From Candolleomyces eurysporus (lineage: Eukaryota > Basidiomycota > Agaricomycetes > Agaricales > Psathyrellaceae): a stretch of DNA of 41,183 nt. Under the pieces are notes generated by a model, which worked only from the letters and a program-made list of their open reading frames with translations, did no database searches and had not been told where the DNA came from. This document shows positions 34,854-41,183 of the stretch, piece after piece. The stretch lies in NCBI GenBank assembly GCA_027579435.1, contig JANBPK010001532.1, forward strand, positions 1 through 41,183. The letters run 5' to 3'. A program made the translations under genes and the position numbers. Position 1 is the stretch's first letter. The number at the start of each line of letters is the position of its first letter.

Positions 34854-35547
34854 TTCAAACAACATCAAATATGACAGGATTTTTTTTGACATTATTTATC
34901 AATAAGATTCAGTCCAAGTCATCGGTTCCACTCAGCTTGCCCCGGACTAACATGAACATACTATACTGCACTTGCGATTGGCACAAGCTGTCGTACTACA
35001 GAGTCGTACCCCTGGACCTGCCTCGAGGATTCGATGTCATGATATATGAACGGCGCCACTGTTGGTTAGCTTGCCCCAGACTCAATGACGATGCTATTCC
35101 CTTCGGGATTTTCTTCGCTCAGCACCTTGCTATGGGACTGGAGACAGAAGCTTAGGTGTGTATTCCCTCGCCGTGACCTCAGGTGAATCGTTGGCTGATA
35201 TCCAACTTACCACCCTCGTTTCCTCCACCGCATCCCTTGTTTTGAGGCGGACTGACTCCAGAAACGACCAAACCAACCCTTTGGGTATTCCAATAGAAAC
35301 TTCTGCCACCGCACACAAGACGTGTAAGAGAACCCTAATCCAGAAGTTGCTCAAGTGGGTCAAATTTCAGCTTCAATTTACTTATGAAGGACTCATCGTG
35401 TCGCCAAATACCAGTAGGAACGTCAGATTGAACCTCCGGAAAGAAAAAAATTCTTCTGCCAGACAATGTATCCTCAAACCCTATACCTGAAAGGTAAAGA
35501 GTATTCGATCGACCAAGTTAGCCAGTTCACCATTACCTCCGTTGCAG
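34854..35547. other. Stretch upstream of the caspase-domain gene
   Basis: About 700 bp where I cannot assign exons. It must hold the promoter and probably the first exon(s) of the caspase-domain gene. A short direct repeat AGCTTGCCCC(G/A)GACT occurs at about 34935 and 35067. No other recognisable gene. Confidence 0.4.
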
Positions 35548-37007
35548 TTGGCTCGATGAGCTTCGTCCCCAACCAATTTCTGCTTTGATCATCGGAATCG
35601 ATGACTACCAGCACCTCCCGAACCTCCGAGGCGCAGTCAACGACGCAGATACGCTTTCTAACTACCTTCGAAAATATCTTAAGGTCCCCACCGACTGTAT
35701 CGTCAATTTGCGAAACCAGCAAGCAACACGAGCCGGGATCCTCAGAGCATTGAACGCTCTGAGCTTGCGATCCGCCCGACGTTCTCNAAAAAGAGGAGTC
35801 AATAATCATCTACTTCTCTGGATACGGAGGACCGTTGGATACCAGTATCAAAGGCGTCCAAACCATCGTACCATGGGACTACAGTGTCGTTGCTGGCAAC
35901 GAAATCCCCGCGGTCACTTCATCCGAGCTGCTTTCTCTGCTGGCCGAGATCAAGCGCAACAAAGGCGATCATATCGTGAGGCGCTCTTCTTCCTCTCTTG
36001 CTTCACAGGCTTACCAGGCTGTTAGACAATTATCTTTGACTGTNGGGGGAAGTTCGCAGAAAGTACAGAACGATAAGGACGGACCCGCTTCATCTCGAGT
36101 CATCGATATCGCGTTGGGAGAAGGTGCACATGTTATTCCCTCGGAGGAGAGCATCTTGTCTGGGGATTTTTTCATATTGTCTGCTTGTTCAGAGGGCGAG
36201 GCAGCCAGGGAGGTCCGAGGTCGCGGCCTTTTTACGAGCGCGTTAATCAGGCAATTAAAAAGGCAACGCTCGATCAACACGACGCGTTCCAACGTGCTGG
36301 CTCGTTTGCCTCAAATCCCGAAGTACGCATTCTCTTTCTGTTTCATCTTCCATCTCTCATTGGTTTATCTCTCTAGCCAAACCCCGCAAGCATACGGAGG
36401 AATAACAGATTCACCTCTCTTCGATATTGGTCTGGTACCGCCCGGACAAATCGCCTACAACATCTCAGAAGACAGCCAAAAAAACGTCGTCCATGCCGGA
36501 TCCGTCGCTGGTATCACGCCGGGCGAACAATGCTTTGTGGACAGAGATACATTCGACACGGAGTCAGTTCTTTCCACCACGGATAGTGGCTTATTCACTG
36601 CCATTGAACCCGTTGACCGCGATGACCACGACCGACCAAGGACCGCGTCTCCCGCACCTGTTCGGCCCGATGAGACGGGAACGGTGTACTCGGCTGTGGA
36701 AACCGTCACTTTTACCGTCTCACAGCAGCCCAACGCACCCGTCGTGGCCTCCTCAACGTTGAGCAACATTCCCGCATCAACGACATCCGACTCTGAACCG
36801 GACTCGTCCGAGTCTCGGGGCCCATCCGGCAGTTCCACGACAACTCCTGCAGCTAGGCCTGCGAATCCCTCGCCGGACGAGCTTAACAATCCAACGGACG
36901 TAGAGAGAGTGGTTGCGAACTTATTTCAGTCAGCCAATGGACTGAATATCCAAAATCTGAATATTACTGTGAACATCTTCAATCAGGATGCGCCGAACCG
37001 TCGATAG
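35548..37007 (+). CDS. Caspase-domain (peptidase C14-like) protein, probably a pseudoenzyme; 5' end unresolved
   Basis: Caspase fold of the type expanded in Agaricomycetes. Exons 35548-35975, 36026-36322, 36377-37007; the upstream start exon was not found (a stop lies in frame upstream and no ATG fits). After ignoring Ns at 35787 and 36044 the frame is open: LIIGIDDYQHLPNLRGAVNDA, IVNLRNQQATRAGIL, ESIIIYFSGYGGP, VQTIVPWDYS, KGDHITIIFDCGGSS, FILSACSEGEAA and GLFTSALIRQL. In active relatives the third motif reads GHG and the fifth DCCHSG; here the His is Tyr and the catalytic Cys position is Gly. A disordered Ser/Thr/Pro tail and a C-terminal IQNLNITVNIFN segment follow. The N at 36044 falls inside the Cys motif, so that loss is less certain than the His loss. 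Confidence 0.7.
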
Positions 37008-37591
37008 GAATTTTATGATACGAGGCCCTCCTTTGCCACAACTTCCTCACCACCAGAGCAAGACAGGCAAGCGATATCGAAACACAGCCTAAGCATTCCC
37101 CAACCACTGTTTATACCCCTTTCCCCTGTACGACGGCCCAAGAAGCTCCCGGTTCCCACTTCTAGATTTCCCGCCGAGGATGGGCTCATCGTCTATTCTG
37201 ACATTTCTACACTATCGTATCATATTGTATCAACCCATAGAGGCATATTGATTATACACTCATTATTCTGATGCTTGGTATTCTATGCAATGTTGCATCC
37301 TATTTCTACCACTGAGCCCATCTTGAGAGAATAGTCTTTCTGGTAACACGCTGCCCTAGAGCGTTCACTTAGCGATCAACTATGGATGCACCATGCTCGA
37401 AACCCTTGGAAATGCGGCTTGAAAAACCAGGCAAGATTGTTTCCACGATCAACATACATACAAACACAGTTGATTCCTTTAAATTCGTCGATGCGATGAA
37501 CAGATGCACAAATAACAGATGAATGGGAATCGATCCGAGAACAAGATGGACCAAAATGAATATAAAAACCAAGAAAACTGCAAATTTAATA
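37008..37591. other. Convergent intergenic region with duplicated 3'UTR
   Basis: 3'UTRs of the caspase-domain gene and of the 866-aa gene. From about 37395 onward it matches 33046 onward (GGCTTGA/AAGCTTTAAG, AGGCAAGATT, ACACAGTTGA, AACAGATGCA), which places the left breakpoint of the duplication in the 3'UTR. Nothing else seen. Confidence 0.5.
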
Positions 37592-40379
37592 TCAATAACC
37601 GGGATCCATATAAACCGCGGGCCCACCCGCACCGCCATGAGCCAAAAATCCACGCTGTTCCATCGTACCCATACCCATGAACACGGTGTCCTCATCATCA
37701 AACTCCAGATCGCCCAGGGTCTCATCGTGGAGAAGCGAGTGATCGGCGGCTGCTAACCGGAGCTCCTCGTCTAGGGTTTGCCGACGGCGGATGATCGACC
37801 GCGAAGCGCGTCTACTATCGTCCTTCTTGGGTGGAGGANGGTGGGGGTTTCGGAGCAGGGGTAGGAGTAGCCTCAGCGCCGTCTTCTTCAGGAGGAGCTT
37901 GCTGATGTACGATCACCCGGCGCGGTAGAGAGTAGCGAGGTCTCGTTTGGGTTTGGGATTGAGAGAGCGAGAGCGACAGAGGTAAGGATCGAGTAGAGGT
38001 GTCGAATGATAAAGATAGCGGATCCTCCTCGTCCTCGTCGTCGGACAACACTAGCACCCGTCTCGGAAGGTTTTTGCTGCTGTGGTTAATGCTCAATGGT
38101 CGAGCTGGGGGACGGGGTCTGCGTGGCGATTTGTTCGGAAGGGGGGAGACCGGTTGGCGTTTGTCGAGTTTGGTGGTGCTGGTGCTTGGTTGACGGGTCA
38201 TCAGCATCGGGGTGTCTTCAGCGTCGTCAAGTCTAGCAGATGTTACTCGAGCAGGAGGACCAAGAGGAGGACCAGCGAAAGAAGGAGGAGGCGAAACGGG
38301 AGAAGGGGGTGCGCGGAGAGAGATTTCGTATTGGATTTCTTCGGGCAAGATGTCGCGTGCGGTGTTGTCCTTTCGTAAAGGAGGAGTGGGAGGTCGGAGT
38401 GGTAAGATGTTGTTGGGAGGCGTGCTGGGACCAGGGTCGTCGTGACTTTCGCCACCGTCTTGGTCTGAACACAAGGAAGGGGTTGGCGCATCGGTTTGAG
38501 AGGACGATGTTGAGGCTGTCCCTGTTCGCCACTCGCGGATGAGAGTATGCGATCGAGACATCCCCGAGGGTAGTAGTTGCGATGACGGTTGAGAAGTCGA
38601 AGATGTATTCGAAGCCGAGGTAGATGCAGAAGTAGACGTAGATTCGAAAGACGAGTTGGCGCTGGCGTTCCTAGTCGTGCTAGAAGACGAAGTTGACGAT
38701 CCAAAGCTCCTGTCACCGTTATTCACCCTCAAATTCGTCATCGAGCGACGCTTCAAAGCGCGTTCCAGTTCGCCCGAAGTGTGGTCATCAATCAACGGTC
38801 GTTTCCGCTTTTCACTCGCAATGCTGCCAACGCCAAAGCTATGGTCAAACGTACGATCGTGCTGGGAGAACGAAAGCGAAGATAAATCGCCGTCACTCGC
38901 AAAGGACCGATCCGACACCTTCTTCAGCCGTACTGTCTTCATCTCCGTCAGGAATGCGGCCATCTTGTCGGGTGGCACTCCAATGCACGGTTTCCCGTTC
39001 AGTTTGTTGATTGGCTTTTCTTTAGGAGGCGTCGTATGCTTCAACGCTGCTCGTACGGAAGCAAAAACTGCATCGGGATTCGAACTCTCAGTTGGGACAC
39101 GGAAAATGGTACCGGTTGGCGGTGGAGGGGGTGGTGGGGGAGGAGGGGGTGCGAGACCAGTGTACAGAGAGGGTGTTGGTTGACGAGGCGGTCTACGCGC
39201 AAGCTAGAGTTCGAACGAATGGGTTAGAGGGAGGTCGAACTGAGAGTCTAGAAGTAAAGCTTACCTCATCTCTCAACCTCTGCACTTCTTGCTCCAGTTG
39301 TTGAATTTTGAGCTCTGCATCGACGCCAATTGTCGGTGCAGAACTCGTAGAAGTCGGTATTGGTTTAGGATTTAGTGGGGGAGGGGGTGGCGGCATTTCA
39401 GACGTCTCGTCGCGGTGAGATGCGGTCGAGGACTTGGAACTTCCAAACGTCCTGTCGTAGGGTTTCGCTGGAGCTTTGCCTTTGCGTCCAGACGCTGCAA
39501 GTGACCTCTCCGGAAGCAGATCATCGCTCCTTCTTGACCGTGTAGGAGACGAGGGGTGAAGAGGGAGCAAAATTGCTGGATCGGCCTCTGATTCGGATCG
39601 TCGGAACCTTTCTACTACAGACCGTACGGAAGATGGGGAGCCATCTATTGAAGGTGATGAGAATCTGGGCTTGGGAGTCGGACTTGTCGGAAGGGGTTCA
39701 CGGTGCTTCGTCGGCGAACGAGTACTTGGTCCACCACCGTCCGTGAGATCGACTGCGTTTTCTGGAGAGTCACCTCCTTCGAAATGGACGTGTCGTTCGG
39801 GACGAGAATCGTCGTCAGAGGCGTCATCAGGAGAAGGAGACAGGGGGAACAGAGATCCAGGCATCTGAGGTTTGCTTGGGCGACGCGTGAGGATAGGGCG
39901 AGGGGACGGTGTTCGTTCTGCAGGAGACGTTTAAGTAGCTACAAGGGCTGAGAGTTGGTGTCTAGCGCACCTGGTACCCGTTTTCGAGACTTTTCTGAGG
40001 ACGGCGAGCGACGCACGCTCTTCTTTCGCGGGGGTGTATGACGCGACTTGGTGCGCACTGGCGACGGTTCAGGGACTTGCTGTTCTCCATCCTTCAGCTC
40101 CTCCTCGTATTCTTCGTACTCGTCTGACCCATATTCCTCTTCATCGTATTCCTCCTCCCCTACCACTTCCTAATCCACCAAGCAATGTTGTTAGAAATAC
40201 AAGGCCAAGGGTCCAAGATCACGAAAAAAAAACCCAAGTACCTCGTCGTCAACTGTTCCAGTGGCATTTGCGACAAAGTTTTGCACCTCCTGAGACACAA
40301 AGTTGAATACACCAGTGAGAAGACCCGATTTCTGGCGCTTGAGCTGGGGTTTTGGAGGTTTTGGCTGAGGAGGAGGCAT
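37592..40379 (-). CDS. 866-aa disordered protein with acidic N-terminus, coiled coil, polyproline and WH2-like motif
   Basis: Not recognised by name. Exons 40379-40242, 40169-39971, 39917-39265, 39203-37592; sum 2601 bp once the N at 37840 is ignored, giving 866 aa. Segments: N-terminal SGLLTGVFNFVSQEVQNFV; strongly acidic EEEYDEEEYGSDEYEEYEEE; basic SP-rich stretch; coiled coil VDAELKIQQLEQEVQRLRDE (~310-329); a run of ten prolines then TGTIFRVP; then DKMAAFLTEMKTVRLKKVS, which resembles an actin-binding WH2 motif; long Ser-rich region; conserved-looking C-terminus RRRQTLDEELRLAAADHSLL ending VYMDPGY. Polyproline next to a WH2-like motif hints at actin regulation, but that is inference. Its 3' two thirds are duplicated as a pseudogene at 33.0-34.9 kb. 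Divergent from the MMTAG2-domain gene. Confidence 0.72.
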
Positions 40380-40553
40380 GAAGACCGGAAATGAGACCTT
40401 GGATCCGCCACGAAATGGGAACGAGGCAACCGTGTGACAATGCGTAAACAGTCGGTACAAACAGACGCAAACACCGACGATTGTTAGCCTTTCTCGTCCA
40501 GCAACGACTTTGCGAGTTTATTGCAGACTCAAGCTCTTGACCAGTGACGAACG
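40380..40553. promoter_or_regulatory. Bidirectional promoter region
   Basis: 174 bp between the divergent starts of the 866-aa gene and the MMTAG2-domain gene. An in-frame ATG for the left gene exists at 40460; the one at 40379 (MPPPQPKPP) was preferred because it leaves room for a promoter. Confidence 0.35.
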
Positions 40554-41183
40554 ATGTTTGAACCCACCAGGGGAGGCACGAGAGGTGGGCAGGCAGAGTT
40601 CAAGTGGTCCGATGTGTCTGCGGACAAGGACCGTGAGGTGAGTTCCAGCCCAAGTATGGACCTTGTTGTCAGTCATGCTTAACGAAACAACAACAATGCC
40701 TAGCATTATTTGGGTCATAGCATCAACGCTCCTACCGGACGATGGCAGAAGAACAAAGATGTTCATTGGTACTCACGAGATGCAGACCAGGCAGAGTCGG
40801 AGCGGCAGGAAGAGTTGAGGAAGGTGAAGGAGATGGAGGCGGAGGCGTTGGCAGCTGTCTTGTGCGTGTTTTCTGTATTCTGTATTCTGTTGATTTCGCG
40901 CTCAATGTGGGCTTTGGACTGTAGAGGATATGAACCGACAAAACCCAAGGCAGATGGGGACGGTCCGGCGACTTCAGCAAACCAGATTCCCTTACCTGTC
41001 AACCCAGAGAAAGTGGCGCAGGAAAAGGCCGCCAAGGAGGAGCGTAAACGCAAAAAGGCAGAGCGGAAAGAAGAAAAGCGTCGGAAGAAGGAAGAAAAGA
41101 GGTCACGGCACCATCACAGAGATCGTAGAGACGACAGCGAGGACGACGAGTACGAACGGAGACGGCACCGACTACGCTCACGT
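40554..41183 (+). CDS. MMTAG2-domain (kinase phosphorylation domain) protein, 3' truncated by window edge
   Basis: Exons 40554-40637, 40704-40861, 40925-41183 (continues). The N-terminus MFEPTRGGTRGGQAEFKWSD followed by DKDREHYLGHSINAPTGRWQ and KNKDVHWYSR is the hallmark of the family of human C1orf35/MMTAG2, a small nuclear protein with an Arg/Lys/Ser-rich tail. The junction ALAAVL-GYEP matches the family's conserved ALLAALGY helix. The third exon is a highly charged Lys/Glu/Arg coiled coil with an RS/RD-like tail (RSRHHHRDRRDDSEDDE), typical of splicing-associated nuclear proteins. Its molecular role is not established. Confidence 0.85.

Noticed and set aside
35158..35490. Open frame MYSLAVTSGESLADIQ... 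as the N-terminus of the caspase-domain protein
   Set aside because: It cannot be spliced in frame to the WLDELRPQPISALIIG exon with a canonical site that I could find; left unassigned.

Overview
The window is nuclear DNA of a filamentous basidiomycete, most likely an Agaricomycete. The genes carry many introns of about 45-60 bp with GT..AG ends and CTRAY-like branch sites. Products are typical fungal housekeeping proteins, and one gene belongs to the caspase-like (peptidase C14) family common in Agaricomycetes. A Cantharellales (Rhizoctonia-like) origin is possible but is only a guess. I see no rRNA, tRNA, CRISPR or intact transposon. The sequence carries 22 isolated N positions (one as NN); inside genes most behave as one spurious extra base, and ignoring them restores the frame.

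Layout. 1-457: 3' end of a MED22 (Mediator) gene. 519-6878: three tandem intact paralogues (552, 559 and 558 aa), minus strand, of an unrecognised protein with a basic patch, a proline-rich stretch, one membrane segment and a coiled-coil tail. Copies of the MED22 3' end lie between them. 6879-9460: a gene-poor stretch. 9461-11889: 721-aa serine-rich protein with a PB1-like C-terminus. 12917-15083: actin-related protein 10 (dynactin), divergent from a 416-aa disordered protein (15380-16630). 17078-18451: SLC25 carrier, probably peroxisomal, divergent from a METTL21-type methyltransferase (18650-19722). 19856-26599: three tandem intact arrestin-domain genes, minus strand, separated by two dead copies of the methyltransferase 3' exon. 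26946-28803: eIF4B. 29077-30039: Rap/Rsr1-like GTPase. 30308-32910: DBP2-type DEAD-box helicase with one long intron at the position conserved in fungi and animals. 33050-34853: pseudogene copy of the 3' two thirds of the 866-aa protein encoded at 37592-40379. 35548-37007: caspase-domain protein that appears to lack its catalytic dyad. 40554-end: start of an MMTAG2-domain gene.

How it hangs together. The single-copy genes are translation, transcription, cytoskeletal and signalling genes with no evident shared pathway. The striking feature is local duplication. Twice, a minus-strand gene was tandemly triplicated together with the 3' tail of the plus-strand gene that converges on it (MED22 tail with the membrane/coiled-coil family; methyltransferase tail with the arrestins). 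A third, related event left a truncated pseudogene tail-to-tail with DBP2. Intron-exon structures were solved by hand; for every complete multi-exon gene, the exon sum is a multiple of three once the stated N or homopolymer exceptions are applied.
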